NCBI GenBank assembly: GCA_018673925.1 | Contig: JABHBL010000056.1 | Span: 1-64,000 of the forward strand | Source: Fidelibacterota bacterium | GTDB taxonomy: Bacteria > Fidelibacterota > UBA8477 > JABMPR01 | Reading direction: 5' to 3' | DNA: 64,000 nt | Shown: piece after piece, positions 8,268-18,016 of the stretch | Layout: each line of letters starts with the position of its first letter | Position numbering within the stretch: position 1 is the first letter of the stretch | Notes under the pieces: generated by a model | What the model was told of the DNA's origin: nothing | What the model saw: only the letters and a program-made list of their open reading frames with translations | Database searches by the model: none | Position numbers and translations under genes: made by a program

Positions 8268-9845
8268 TTAAAAACTCTTTGTGAAACCTAATGCAAATAC
8301 AGTTGCTGTCTTCATATAGGTTTCATTACCCATACCAGCAGCAACAGCCACGTTCTTACCTTCTTCATAAGAGGTATTTGAAAAACCAAGGCTAATGGCC
8401 ATTTGAGGATTCAAGGCATACTTTGCGCCCAGACCTATGGTGTTTGAATTCAAACTATAGCCGAGATCTGTCTGATAAAGTTCCATGGCACCGGAGGTTG
8501 CCATGAGATAACCACCACTGAGCAGTAGAGATTCGCTAAGGGCAAATTCGACACCAACAGCAATTTCGTTACCGTTTTCAACGTTTGCCTCTGCTCCATC
8601 CCAATTTACATCTTCATTGAAATACATGTTGTAGTCAACAGCAACATTCAATGATGGCATAACCAGGTAGGACAGTCCAAGACCAAACATGGCTGGCATA
8701 TCAGCGTTAGAGGTTTCGTCGTTAACATATAATTGGGCATTAGCATCGTCATTGGAATTTGTTAATTCCATGGCTGCCATACCTTCATAACGGATACCAA
8801 TATTGAGTTTGTCCATTAGGCTAATGTTTAGACCTACGATTGGTGCAAAGCCAGTTCCTGACTGAGTAGCATCAACAACGAGATCAGCAGTTGCTGCATC
8901 TAGTCCTGCCCCTTGAGCAGTATAGCCAGTTGCAGTAGCTGTAGCAGTGGCTGCAGCAGTAGTATAGGCACCCTGGGCAATATTGGGAGTCCATGTGGCT
9001 TCATCAAAACCAGGTACTCCAAGTGCAGTTAAACCAGCGCCAAGAGCATCTACATCGGCTTGAGCCATTTGACTACCAAGCACGAGGTTGGCAAAAGTGA
9101 AATCACCAGCACCACCGTCGATGAGAGGCTGTAAGGAAGCAGCACCACCAGTGGCTGAAGTAGCAGCACCAGTATATAGAGCTGCAACACCACGCATAAC
9201 ATCACCTGGGGCAAAATCACCATCAGCTGTTTCGACCTTGATGTCTTTCAAGTGACCTTTGTAGCTATTGGATGCAGAGAAAAAACGAGCTCCTACGGAA
9301 ACAGAGAGCATGTCATTTATGGCATAAGATACGGATCCTTGACCACCGAGATAAGTGGATGAACCGTTGAATTCAACATCGAGGTTATAGCCAGTTACAC
9401 CAGCCGCTGCCATCATGGGAACCAATGCTGAAACAGGAGCTTCAAATGAAGGGAGACCATCAGCAAATTCAGCACTGCCACCGCCACCAATTGGTACAAA
9501 TCCTGCTGAAAATACCAGCTTGTCCATTTTGTAAGCAAAGTAAAAGTTAGGAAATACAGGGGCAAATGTGGTTCCCTCAAAAGTGTCGTTGTTGAGTGAA
9601 GCAACGTCACTTGTAATAGTTCTAGTCTGTGTAATGGTTTGGCTACTCAGATATAGGTGCATTCCGTTGTCCAACTTGGTTAATCCCGCTGGGTTGAAGA
9701 ATACAGCATCCAGATCTGTAGAAGCTCCACGAGCCATCATGCGGATTTGGTCAGCACTCTGGTTTGTGTTTTCTACCATACCGCCACCAAATGCGATGCT
9801 GATCATCAGCAAAAGGGGTAATACGCGCAAAAGCTTACTCATCAT
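8268..9845 (-). CDS. FadL/OmpP1/TodX-type outer-membrane transporter
   Basis: A 525-residue outer-membrane barrel for hydrophobic solutes such as long-chain fatty acids. A signal peptide (residues 1-20, ending AFG) is followed by the FadL plug-region signature ARGASTDLDAVFFNPAGL. The end GFTKSF has the terminal Phe of a beta-barrel assembly signal. Alternating hydrophobic strands are evident through the C-terminal half. It is longer than E. coli FadL because of an Ala/Thr/Gly-rich low-complexity stretch around residues 210-330, likely an extended surface loop. AAGGAGAG precedes the double ATG (9845 or 9842). It stands as a single transcription unit ended by the hairpin at 8221-8246. Confidence 0.9.
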   Translation of the reverse strand: MMSKLLRVLPLLLMISIAFGGGMVENTNQSADQIRMMARGASTDLDAVFFNPAGLTKLDNGMHLYLSSQTITQTRTITSDVASLNNDTFEGTTFAPVFPNFYFAYKMDKLVFSAGFVPIGGGGSAEFADGLPSFEAPVSALVPMMAAAGVTGYNLDVEFNGSSTYLGGQGSVSYAINDMLSVSVGARFFSASNSYKGHLKDIKVETADGDFAPGDVMRGVAALYTGAATSATGGAASLQPLIDGGAGDFTFANLVLGSQMAQADVDALGAGLTALGVPGFDEATWTPNIAQGAYTTAAATATATATGYTAQGAGLDAATADLVVDATQSGTGFAPIVGLNISLMDKLNIGIRYEGMAAMELTNSNDDANAQLYVNDETSNADMPAMFGLGLSYLVMPSLNVAVDYNMYFNEDVNWDGAEANVENGNEIAVGVEFALSESLLLSGGYLMATSGAMELYQTDLGYSLNSNTIGLGAKYALNPQMAISLGFSNTSYEEGKNVAVAAGMGNETYMKTATVFALGFTKSF

Positions 9846-9981
9846 TTTCTCTCCTTGTTTATTGTCTTAATACAGAATCGACTTGAATATCCGTATCTGT
9901 TTAAAGTGATCACGTAAAATAGAAGTGCTTTTCAACGAAGCAAATTAAAATGTGCTTAAGTAAAATGCTCCAGTTTGTAAA

Positions 9982-10440
9982 TTAAAACTGAACATACCAG
10001 TCGGTCTGTTCGTTAATTTTTTTCTCACGGATAACAATCCCCCGCGGTGCAGAGTTTTCTGGAATAACAATATATTTTTGAATTTCCTGAAACAATTCTT
10101 CATTAGCCAGCAATTGAGCCGGGTCCAGGAGTAAGCCAATCACCATGAGTTGATACTCTCCAGTTTCCAATTGGATAAAATAATCGACACTAGATGTACC
10201 AGAACTAATGGGGTCGCTATAAGTAATAAAATAGTCAATGACCTTATATTCTGGTTCATCTATACGATCAAACTCAAGGTCTTTATCGAATACAACAACC
10301 ACAGCACCTTTAAGTGAATCTGACCAACTCGTAAAGATCACTGCCCCATCGACACCGGCCACAGCTTCCAGGCTTTCCGGTGTTTCGCAAGCGGTCATCA
10401 ATAGGAGCGAGATAATGATAATTAGGAGTGCTAACCGCAT
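9982..10440 (-). CDS. small lipoprotein coupled to a TonB-dependent receptor
   Basis: A 152-residue lipoprotein with a hydrophobic N-terminus and lipobox LMTAC (Cys near residue 18). The mature domain has short beta-like segments and no motif I recognise. Its ATG shares one base with the stop of the upstream TonB-receptor gene (TAATG), so it is translationally coupled. It probably serves with the receptor, perhaps as a surface or periplasmic accessory. That role is inferred from gene order only. Confidence 0.8.
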   Translation of the reverse strand: MRLALLIIIISLLLMTACETPESLEAVAGVDGAVIFTSWSDSLKGAVVVVFDKDLEFDRIDEPEYKVIDYFITYSDPISSGTSSVDYFIQLETGEYQLMVIGLLLDPAQLLANEELFQEIQKYIVIPENSAPRGIVIREKKINEQTDWYVQF

Positions 10441-12656
10441 TAGAATCGCCTCTCAACAGTGAATGTCGCGATACGCTCTTCTTCAATGTTTCGCTCGAGC
10501 TGGGTATAGTAGTATTGGAAGACATTCTCCACCCTTACGAGGAAATGCCAGTCTTGATATGAACTACCAATACCAACATTCATTATATGAATGGGAACCC
10601 TGGCATCAGCACCTGTGAGATCGTTTTCTTGAAAAAGTTCCACGCTTTCCATGCGGCTAAGATATCGATATTCAAAAGAGGCATCCATTCCCCAATAGTG
10701 CATCCCCAGGGAACTGATCCAGTGATATCGATGGCGGTATGACAAGGTATCCAGAATCTCACCCTCCGTATCTGTTTCCATAGGATCCAATATCGTAAAG
10801 GCCGACTTATAATCTACTGAGTTATTGAAGGCACTTAATCCAACACCCAGCTCCAAACCCATAATACGGGCATCTGCTATATTCGTAAAGTGAATAACAG
10901 CATCCGAATTGGGGACCGGCTCTATAAAATTTTCAAATTTGTTGTGAAAAATGGCCGCATCCAGTTTGAACAGATCTAGAAAACCAATTTGTCCTGCCAG
11001 CAGGGTGAGGCCAAATTCACGGTTAATACTAGTTTCTGAAATCAAATCCGGGTTGGGTTCTACCGTAAAAATACTTCTACGGGCTGATGTGAACATTTCA
11101 GCCACCGTGGGTACCCTGAATCCCTTGCCCGTGGATATCCGCAACCCCAGCCAGGGAGAAGGTTTCCAATTGATGGCAAGTTGCGGTGTGAAGACCTCAT
11201 CCTGACGCTTACCATCTACTTGATAAGTTTCCCAGCGACTTCCTGCAGAAAGCGTGAATTGATGCAACCTCTTTTCCAGTAATAGGAAGGTTGCGAAAGA
11301 ATTGCTGTTATGATCACCAAATATTTGGGCATTCACATTATTCTGCTGGAAGGTCAATCCAAAAATACTGGTTAGACTTTTGGTCCAACTTTTACTGGCT
11401 TGCACTTCTTCATAAAAGCGGTTTTCGTTTGAGTAATCAGGATCTACACCAAAAGCAGACCATTCATTCCAGTACGCGCTGGTCTTGGTTTTTATGGCCA
11501 GATCCGGGGAATACACATAGTTGTAATGACCATTGAGGACAACTTTCCTTCCCTGTGTCCCGTCATTTGAAGAGCCTTCAGGTGCCTCAAATGGGTTGGC
11601 AGAACTCTTCCAAATTGAGGTTAAGCCTGCCTTATCATCCAGGATGTTTATAAAAAAAGCTGCGGAGTGAGCACTACCAAAATTCAATTTGAGTTTAGCA
11701 GAAATATTGACTGCCTCCTCCCAATTCAATTCCATAAAACCATCATCGCTACGTTTTTGAATCCGTATCCAGGCTGCATGATTTCCTATGCTTCGGGAAT
11801 GGGATATCTCTGTATTGTACAACAATCCACGTGATTCACGCCAACGCCATTCATCAACACGGGGATGACTATAAACACCAATTTTTGTTGAAATTCTAGT
11901 TTCCGGTTTGTGTGGAGCATTTCGGGTGATGATGTTGACAACTCCTCCCATGGCACTGGAGCCATACAGGGCCGAACCACCTGATTTGACAATTTCTACC
12001 CGATCTACTTCTGAAGTGGGTATGGTAGCCCAGGTCACATTGCCTGCCGCACTCCCCAGCATGGGAATTCCATCGAGTAAAAGCAGTGAGCGGGTACCGG
12101 CACCCATGGTATACCCTGAAGTGCCCCTGATATTCAATTGTCCTTTGATTGTGGATACCCCTGATTCATACGAAAGGATATCTATCATATTGACTACGGC
12201 CTTGGCCTCTATTTCTCTGGGACCAATGGCTGAGACTGAAAAGGGAGATTCAAGGATATCCTGGGCTTTTCTGCTGGAAGTGACAACCACTTGGGGAGAG
12301 GCCAGGACATTGAATTTCAACTGGACTGATAGTTGAACGGGAATATCAAGAACTACAGCAATATTTTTCTCATTATATGGTGCATAACCCATCATGGAGA
12401 ATGAAAGGGTATACTCTCCTGGAATCAATCCGTCTAGTTGGTAGTATCCATCAAAGTCACTGCTGGTTCCATAGGAACTACCCTGTATATGAATATTAAC
12501 GCCTGGGAGTCCTTCACCCGTTTTTGAATCAGTCACCCTCCCCTGAATACTTCCTTTGGACTGACCAAATCCTGAATGTGCAAACATGCTTACGAGCAGA
12601 ATCAGATACAGAATTGACCGCCAAGGTCTTATTTTTTGAAAAATTTGTGAATTCAT
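10440..12656 (-). CDS. TonB-dependent outer-membrane receptor with carboxypeptidase-regulatory-like N-domain
   Basis: About 738 residues. The frame extends to a TTG at 12695, but the ATG at 12656 gives a normal signal peptide (hydrophobic core, end HSGFG) and is preferred. The order is a CarboxypepD_reg-like beta-sandwich (GSIQGRVTDSKTGEGLPGV), then a plug domain with LLLLDGIPMLG and VEIVKSGGSALYGSSAMGG, then a 22-strand-type barrel ending in RRF. It imports a scarce ligand across the outer membrane using TonB energy. The plug is BtuB/CirA-like, but the ligand (metal chelate, cobalamin or glycan) is not evident. The gene follows DUF58 by 53 bases and overlaps the downstream lipoprotein gene by one base. 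Confidence 0.92.
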   Translation of the reverse strand: MNSQIFQKIRPWRSILYLILLVSMFAHSGFGQSKGSIQGRVTDSKTGEGLPGVNIHIQGSSYGTSSDFDGYYQLDGLIPGEYTLSFSMMGYAPYNEKNIAVVLDIPVQLSVQLKFNVLASPQVVVTSSRKAQDILESPFSVSAIGPREIEAKAVVNMIDILSYESGVSTIKGQLNIRGTSGYTMGAGTRSLLLLDGIPMLGSAAGNVTWATIPTSEVDRVEIVKSGGSALYGSSAMGGVVNIITRNAPHKPETRISTKIGVYSHPRVDEWRWRESRGLLYNTEISHSRSIGNHAAWIRIQKRSDDGFMELNWEEAVNISAKLKLNFGSAHSAAFFINILDDKAGLTSIWKSSANPFEAPEGSSNDGTQGRKVVLNGHYNYVYSPDLAIKTKTSAYWNEWSAFGVDPDYSNENRFYEEVQASKSWTKSLTSIFGLTFQQNNVNAQIFGDHNSNSFATFLLLEKRLHQFTLSAGSRWETYQVDGKRQDEVFTPQLAINWKPSPWLGLRISTGKGFRVPTVAEMFTSARRSIFTVEPNPDLISETSINREFGLTLLAGQIGFLDLFKLDAAIFHNKFENFIEPVPNSDAVIHFTNIADARIMGLELGVGLSAFNNSVDYKSAFTILDPMETDTEGEILDTLSYRHRYHWISSLGMHYWGMDASFEYRYLSRMESVELFQENDLTGADARVPIHIMNVGIGSSYQDWHFLVRVENVFQYYYTQLERNIEEERIATFTVERRF

Positions 12657-12709
12657 GAAGTTGACGAATATAGAGTTGATGCTAAAGTCAGACAACTTGA
12701 AAAGCGGAT

Positions 12710-13606
12710 TTAGCGCACAGAGTGTCTTTTATTCAAATATGCCAGTAGAGCTACATCCAGTGATTGATCAGTAGTTAAAGGGACATAATCCACATGCTGC
12801 TCACGACTCCGTGCACCTAGTTTGGTTCTAAAATCATCTACAGCAGTCTGATAATCCTTTTGAATATGCCATGGCTCTGTCGCCATGACCTCACCAGACT
12901 CCATATCCTTAAATTTAGCCTGAGCATCAAAGGCAAAATCAACTTCACGGGGGTCCAGAATGTGAAACACCAGGACTTCATGCCTATCATGCCTGAAATG
13001 TTTGAGACCATTCAGAATATTCTCAAGATCATCTAACATATCTGAAATAATGATCACCAGGCCACGACGATTGATACGATCTGCGAGATGATGGAGACTA
13101 TGACCAATGGCGGTTTCTTCACCGGGGGTGACATGTTCGAGATGACTGAGAATATTATTCAACATAGAGGGACGGGATGAAGGTCGTATATGGGTACGTA
13201 TCTCTGTATCAAACAGGGTGAGACCTACTGCATCCTGTTGTCTGAGTAAAAGATAAGTGAGGGCTGCAGAAAGATAGCTGCCATACTGCAATTTGCTGAT
13301 ATCTCCAGAAGCATAGGCCATGGATTTAGACATATCCAGCATGAGGTGGGCTTTAAGATTGGTTTCTTCTTCAAATTGTTTGACATAAAAGCGATCTGTC
13401 TTGCCATAGAGGCGCCAGTCCAGATAGCGTAGGTTGTCCCCTGGACCATAGGCTCGGTGTTCAGCAAACTCCACTGAAAATCCATGATAGGGGCTTTTGT
13501 GGAGACCCACAATGAATCCTTCAACCACCATCCTCGCCCTGAGCTGCATATTTGCCAGGGTCGCCAAGGTACGGGGATTCAAATATTTTCGTTTATCAGT
13601 CGCCAA
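12710..13606 (-). CDS. DUF58 / von Willebrand A-like protein
   Basis: A 298-residue DUF58 protein. The family signature FAEHRAYGPGDNLRYLDWR is complete, followed by TDRFYVKQFEEETN and the MIDAS-like DMSKSMAY. The family usually works with MoxR-type AAA+ ATPases in assembling or activating cell-envelope complexes. Here the MoxR gene lies two genes upstream on the same strand, separated by a metalloprotease-barrel gene. The first codon is TTG at 13606, with AGGA about nine bases upstream. The family N-terminus (KYLNPRTLATLANMQLRAR) aligns from this point, so the TTG start seems genuine. There is a 14-base gap to the preceding gene. Confidence 0.9.
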   Translation of the reverse strand: MATDKRKYLNPRTLATLANMQLRARMVVEGFIVGLHKSPYHGFSVEFAEHRAYGPGDNLRYLDWRLYGKTDRFYVKQFEEETNLKAHLMLDMSKSMAYASGDISKLQYGSYLSAALTYLLLRQQDAVGLTLFDTEIRTHIRPSSRPSMLNNILSHLEHVTPGEETAIGHSLHHLADRINRRGLVIIISDMLDDLENILNGLKHFRHDRHEVLVFHILDPREVDFAFDAQAKFKDMESGEVMATEPWHIQKDYQTAVDDFRTKLGARSREQHVDYVPLTTDQSLDVALLAYLNKRHSVR

Positions 13607-13620
13607 TTTTATTGTCCTAC

Positions 13621-16506
13621 TTAAAAGGGGTTTACCAAGGCCATTCTCAGATAGGATCTATCCCAAAAACTTATTCCAGTGTCACTGCTTGCCCAATAAT
13701 CTGCATCCCCTCCCCAGCCATAGGCTAGAGTTACCAGAGGAAGTTTAGCCAGGCTAATGTCGAATTTTAGCTCAGCTCCATAGGTTTCCAGAGCTTTTTT
13801 GGAATCAGGGATATATCCAAAATCATAGAATAGAGCTGTCGTGATATTCTGAACACCTAATCCAAATATATTGACGGGGACATCCTCCAGGATGGGCATA
13901 CGTAATTCTGTCACTGAGTAAATCAGTTCATCGGCTGGATATTGACCGACCTGTCCTCTCAAGCTATATGATTCTGGACCATCAAACAGACCCGTACTTC
14001 GAATGGCAGTCATATATTGCGTTGAAAAATATAAAGGTCCTGATTCTGAGAAACCCAACTCATCCTGAATCCGAATATCACCAGTTTGACCCACATATTT
14101 CATCCGTCCGTAGAGAACAACTGGCAGAGTGGGAATATCATAATTAAAAAAGCCTTCTACCCAATATTTGCTGTAATCATTTTCACCCCAGATACTCGAG
14201 GAAGCGGTTTCTGCGTGGGCAAGAAATCCTATCCCATCACGTGGCAGAAAAAAGGTTGAGGCATGGGGTCTCTGAGATTTCCAGATATAGGTGAGCCCAG
14301 CGTTGAATTCATCTGTGGTTGGTGTGGGAACCAACTGGCCGTTTTCAGGCTCTACCATATCATCAAAAGTCACCAAATCGCGCCTCATGACTTGAAACTT
14401 CCATTGAAGACTATGATTCGAAGAGAGTGATTGACCCGTGTTCATGGGAATATTGGCGGCCAGCCCGACACCATTTCGATTCTCAATAAAATTGAATCTG
14501 TAGGTGCTGTAATAATTCATGCTCAGGTTCTTCATTCCATAAAAGTGTAGGGCTGGTAAAAACTGTAGGTTGGTATAACTGAAATATCCTCCGATATAAT
14601 TATCGAAGTAGGGAAAGATTCCACCTAACTGGAATATGTGTTTCCCAAGAGCGTCTTCGGCTGCACCCAGCAATATTAAAGCATCACCCAGGGGCCAGAT
14701 AAATTTAAACAGGGGTCGTATTGTTTTGAGTGATTGATATGGTTGGGGCTTTTGCAATAGCATGTCAGCGTTATAGTCAATTGCTGGCATTTGAATATCT
14801 GGAGATTTGGTACGCCAGGCGTTGAAAGGTTCTCTGATCTGCAAGCTTAACTCTGGCGCTACTCTAGTATCTTCTACAGCCCTTATTCTCACGGTATCAA
14901 CATCGGCCAGTGTAGAGGCAATAATTCTATTCGAATCTGGAAGTCGTTGTCTGGAATAAATCCCCTCGGCTACATCCGTCATCTGCGTAATCTTCAAACT
15001 ATCCAGGTCAACGCGGTAGAGATTGGGGGTTGAATTCCGATATGATGTATAAATGATAGCTGATGCATCCGCAGACCAAATGGGGTAGACATCCTCTTCT
15101 GGGTCGTTGGTTACTTTTCTAAAACCAGTACCATCTTGATTCATGATGGCAATATCCACAGCCCCATTAATATCCTGTATCATAAAGGTCAGCTTTTTAC
15201 CATCTGGTGACAAATCAAGGCTCTGGAGCTGGACATCTCCCTCGAAATGGCTCAACTGAATCCGCTTGCCTGATTCGATATCCTGGTAAAATATCTGGGT
15301 TGTTTCAGTGGGATGAGCCACAAAGAAAACCCCTGCTCCATCTTGGGAAAATACAGGGTGGAGAGCTCGAAAGCTTTTTGTAAGCCAACGTTTCTGCATG
15401 GTTTCAGTATCTATGAGTCGAAGATCATTCAAAAGGGAACCGTGACTCCCGCGGTGATATTCAGCAATAACAAGCTGTTTTGAATTTGGAGACCAGGCTG
15501 GATTCCCATTGAAGCGCCCAGAATGAATTTCCTTTACCTGACGAGTAGAGTCAGTCTTTTGCAGATAAAGTCCATAGTCCCGCATTTTTGTATCGCGTCG
15601 GCCCACGACTGCAATATGCCCTGCATCTGGTGAAATTGATGCACTCTGAACCCTTGTGAACCCTTTTAATGGAAGTGGTTCACCAACCTCACCAATGGTC
15701 TCCTTTTGGGCTTTATAACCATAATAATAGGTATTCATGGCTCGACGCCATTCCTCGTCAAAATCTGCCAATGATTGACCGGTGGCTTCCTTAAATGCAG
15801 TTTTGAAATCATACCAGTATGGATACTTGTTTTGCTTCTTCAATAAGTAAAGACGGTGATTTGAAATTTTCACCAGCGTGGAATCACCATATTTCCATGC
15901 TAGATACAGCACTTTGGCATAACCCTGGTCGTGGGCACCCAGTTGATCCATCGTATTTTGGTAAGTATGAATCTTCATTCTGGAATCGCTACGACCCACA
16001 CGCCAGACTTCAGTCATGTATTCTGCCATCCCTTCAATCCACCAGCTTGGGATGGTAATACCACCAAAGATTCCAGCCCAGGTTCGATGAGCCTGCATTT
16101 GAACGACGTGCTGAAATTCGTGGGTGATAACCAGTTTCAACCATTTATCAGATCCACCAAAGTGTCCGGCCACATCATTTTGACTGACCCAGATAAAAAT
16201 CTGATTACTGGGCATGGCAAATCCGTTCATTATTTCATCTTCAGCAGAAAATACGATGTCGGTTTTACCAAAGTCCTTTACTTCCAACTGATCCATAATC
16301 GGCTGATAGGTCTGCTCAGCGATGAGAGCACCTTTTTTCGCAATGGATTCCAGACCTTGGTGAAAGTGAATATTGAAATGCTCTGTTTCCAGGGTTTGCC
16401 ATTTCAATTCAGGATGGGTACGTTGGTTCCACAGCCACATGTTCTGTGCAGAAACGCTTTGGGTATATAGCAAAATAGTTAGAATTACTAACCACTGAAT
16501 GGTCAT
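13621..16506 (-). CDS. HExxH metalloprotease - TolB-type propeller - outer-membrane barrel protein
   Basis: About 961 residues when started at the ATG at 16506, which gives a clean signal peptide (residues 1-20, ending SVSA). The frame reaches a GTG at 16629, but the added residues look non-coding. Residues 35-170 form a gluzincin-like domain with HEFQH (129-133) and a downstream WWIEGMAEY. Residues 280-560 repeat PD40/TolB-like blades (LSPDGKKLTF, IWSADASAIIY). The last 320 residues look like an Omp85-type 'surface antigen' barrel ending in ALVNPF. It is probably an outer-membrane protein with a periplasmic protease and propeller. It sits between moxR and DUF58, so a shared envelope task is likely. 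Confidence 0.85.
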   Translation of the reverse strand: MTIQWLVILTILLYTQSVSAQNMWLWNQRTHPELKWQTLETEHFNIHFHQGLESIAKKGALIAEQTYQPIMDQLEVKDFGKTDIVFSAEDEIMNGFAMPSNQIFIWVSQNDVAGHFGGSDKWLKLVITHEFQHVVQMQAHRTWAGIFGGITIPSWWIEGMAEYMTEVWRVGRSDSRMKIHTYQNTMDQLGAHDQGYAKVLYLAWKYGDSTLVKISNHRLYLLKKQNKYPYWYDFKTAFKEATGQSLADFDEEWRRAMNTYYYGYKAQKETIGEVGEPLPLKGFTRVQSASISPDAGHIAVVGRRDTKMRDYGLYLQKTDSTRQVKEIHSGRFNGNPAWSPNSKQLVIAEYHRGSHGSLLNDLRLIDTETMQKRWLTKSFRALHPVFSQDGAGVFFVAHPTETTQIFYQDIESGKRIQLSHFEGDVQLQSLDLSPDGKKLTFMIQDINGAVDIAIMNQDGTGFRKVTNDPEEDVYPIWSADASAIIYTSYRNSTPNLYRVDLDSLKITQMTDVAEGIYSRQRLPDSNRIIASTLADVDTVRIRAVEDTRVAPELSLQIREPFNAWRTKSPDIQMPAIDYNADMLLQKPQPYQSLKTIRPLFKFIWPLGDALILLGAAEDALGKHIFQLGGIFPYFDNYIGGYFSYTNLQFLPALHFYGMKNLSMNYYSTYRFNFIENRNGVGLAANIPMNTGQSLSSNHSLQWKFQVMRRDLVTFDDMVEPENGQLVPTPTTDEFNAGLTYIWKSQRPHASTFFLPRDGIGFLAHAETASSSIWGENDYSKYWVEGFFNYDIPTLPVVLYGRMKYVGQTGDIRIQDELGFSESGPLYFSTQYMTAIRSTGLFDGPESYSLRGQVGQYPADELIYSVTELRMPILEDVPVNIFGLGVQNITTALFYDFGYIPDSKKALETYGAELKFDISLAKLPLVTLAYGWGGDADYWASSDTGISFWDRSYLRMALVNPF

Positions 16507-16652
16507 ACATGGTGAAAAGTAGCGACGAATCTTCCTACCTATTACTCGCAAAGAACCATTGGATCTCTGGATAGAATTATCGTCGGGACCATTTTCCTCG
16601 TTATGACAACTCTGACAGTTTCTAAACACAGAGGATATCCGATTTAATCAAT

Positions 16653-16761
16653 ACCACTTCCTGTCCTTCGAGAGCCTCAGGATGACGAAAGTGGTGATCA
16701 GCAATAAAGCGAGTTCTATTCACGAGCCTCTTGTCCTCGTCATCCCGAGCGGAGTCGAGGG
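16653..16761. repeat. palindromic intergenic element A (downstream of moxR)
   Basis: This 272-base gap between genes holds two inverted copies of a roughly 22-base motif. One is at 16665-16686 (plus; CCTTCGA, CTCAGG and ATGAC in order) and the other at 16739-16761 (minus). The first copy is framed by ACCACTT (16653-16659) and AAGTGGT (16689-16695), giving a small hairpin. Two further copies of the core lie on the other side of moxR (17816-17837 and 17864-17884). I see no coding frame here. Confidence 0.7.
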
Positions 16762-16778
16762 ATTAGGGATTAATAAGC

Positions 16779-17750
16779 TCAAAACAGCTTTTTGATGATC
16801 TCATCTACTGAAACGCCATCAGCTTCAGCATTGAAATTGGTGAGAACGCGGTGTCTTAAAACGGGAAGTGCCACCGCTTTGACATCCTCAATAGATGGGG
16901 TGGGATTGCCCATCATCGCAGCTCTGGTTTTAGCACCCAGAATAAGATATTGTGAGGCTCTGGGTCCTGCTCCCCAGCCAACCCATTTCTGAATAAAATC
17001 CGGTGCATCATCTGAATCAGGTCGTGTCTTTGCCACCAGATCAACTGCATAGTCAATCACATTGTCTGCTACTGGGACTCGACGGATTAAATCCTGATAT
17101 TCCATAATAGCCTGTCTATCCAGAATTTTCTCCAGAGTAACAGAAGCACCAGAGGTGGTTTGATCGACAATTTGGCGTTCTTCATCTCGACTTGGATATT
17201 CTACTCGCAAATTGAACATAAATCGATCCAGCTGAGCTTCAGGCAATGGGTAGGTTCCTTCCTGCTCAATGGGATTTTGAGTTGCCAGAACAAAGAAAGG
17301 TTCATCCAGGACATAGCTTTCAACACCAGCAGTTACACGATGCTCTTGCATGGCTTCCAAAAGGGCTGCCTGGGTCTTGGGAGGGGTTCTATTTATTTCA
17401 TCGGCGAGAACGATATTGGCAAAAACTGGTCCCTTAACAAAACGGAATTCACGTTTACCTGTGCTATGATCTTCTTCGATAATATCGGTTCCAGTAATAT
17501 CAGAAGGCATCAAATCTGGAGTGAATTGAATACGTGAGAAGGAAAGATCCAGCACTTCGGCCAGGCTTTTGATAAGGAGGGTTTTGGCTAAACCAGGTAC
17601 TCCAACCAGCAGGGCATGTCCCCGCGAGAGCATGGCGATAACCAACTGCTCAATAACTCTATCCTGTCCAACAATTGCCTTTGATAATTCTTTTTTCAAT
17701 CGGTCAAAAGCATCAACCATTTCATTTAGTTTCTTAACATCATCAGTCAT
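16779..17750 (-). CDS. moxR: MoxR-family AAA+ ATPase
   Basis: A 323-residue cytosolic AAA+ ATPase of the MoxR clade. Visible motifs are Walker A GVPGLAKT, Walker B LADEINR, the MoxR text TPPKTQAALLEAMQE, sensor 1 ATQNPIEQEG with YPLPEAQLDRF, and a C-terminal helical lid. MoxR proteins act as chaperones that activate or assemble envelope-linked partners, commonly DUF58/VWA proteins. A DUF58 gene follows downstream on the same strand after the 961-residue protease-barrel gene. The start is the ATG at 17750, without an obvious Shine-Dalgarno. Both flanks carry related palindromic repeats. Confidence 0.92.
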   Translation of the reverse strand: MTDDVKKLNEMVDAFDRLKKELSKAIVGQDRVIEQLVIAMLSRGHALLVGVPGLAKTLLIKSLAEVLDLSFSRIQFTPDLMPSDITGTDIIEEDHSTGKREFRFVKGPVFANIVLADEINRTPPKTQAALLEAMQEHRVTAGVESYVLDEPFFVLATQNPIEQEGTYPLPEAQLDRFMFNLRVEYPSRDEERQIVDQTTSGASVTLEKILDRQAIMEYQDLIRRVPVADNVIDYAVDLVAKTRPDSDDAPDFIQKWVGWGAGPRASQYLILGAKTRAAMMGNPTPSIEDVKAVALPVLRHRVLTNFNAEADGVSVDEIIKKLF

Positions 17751-17776
17751 ACTTATTAATCACCTTCCGGAACGGT

Positions 17777-17898
17777 TTAGAAATAGATATCTACAAAATA
17801 CACTTGTCTTCAAACCCTTCGACAGGCTCAGGGAGACAAGTGTCTGTGATGAAATTACAGACTGTCTTGCTGAGGCTCTCGATGCATAGTATTTCTAA
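17777..17898. repeat. nested palindromic intergenic element B (upstream of moxR)
   Basis: Outer arms TTAGAAATA (17777-17785) and TATTTCTAA (17890-17898) enclose a perfect 10-bp inverted repeat, ACACTTGTCT (17800-17809) with AGACAAGTGT (17834-17843). Two oppositely oriented copies of the core motif, shared with element A, are at 17816-17837 and 17864-17884. It could be a small non-autonomous repeat or a strong RNA hairpin. There is no coding potential. Confidence 0.7.
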
Positions 17899-17966
17899 TA
17901 ATTATCAGAACCTATGCTGAGATTTTAATCACTGGGAAGTTATTTGTTCATATGTTCAATAAAATA

Positions 17967-17994
17967 AAAATCCCCCGATTACTCGAGGGATTTT
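17967..17994 (-). terminator. terminator of the rplU-rpmA operon
   Basis: A 12-bp stem with one mismatch (AAAATCCCCCGA with TCGAGGGATTTT) around a TTAC loop, 22 bases after the rpmA stop. It is followed on the minus strand by a T-rich tract. Confidence 0.85.
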
Positions 17995-18016
17995 GAGGTT
18001 TGTACTGGAATCCAAG

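Noticed and set aside
15931-16470. Plus-strand open frame of 179 codons opposite the protease-barrel gene
   Set aside because: It lies antisense to the well-supported HEFQH domain, with no family features.
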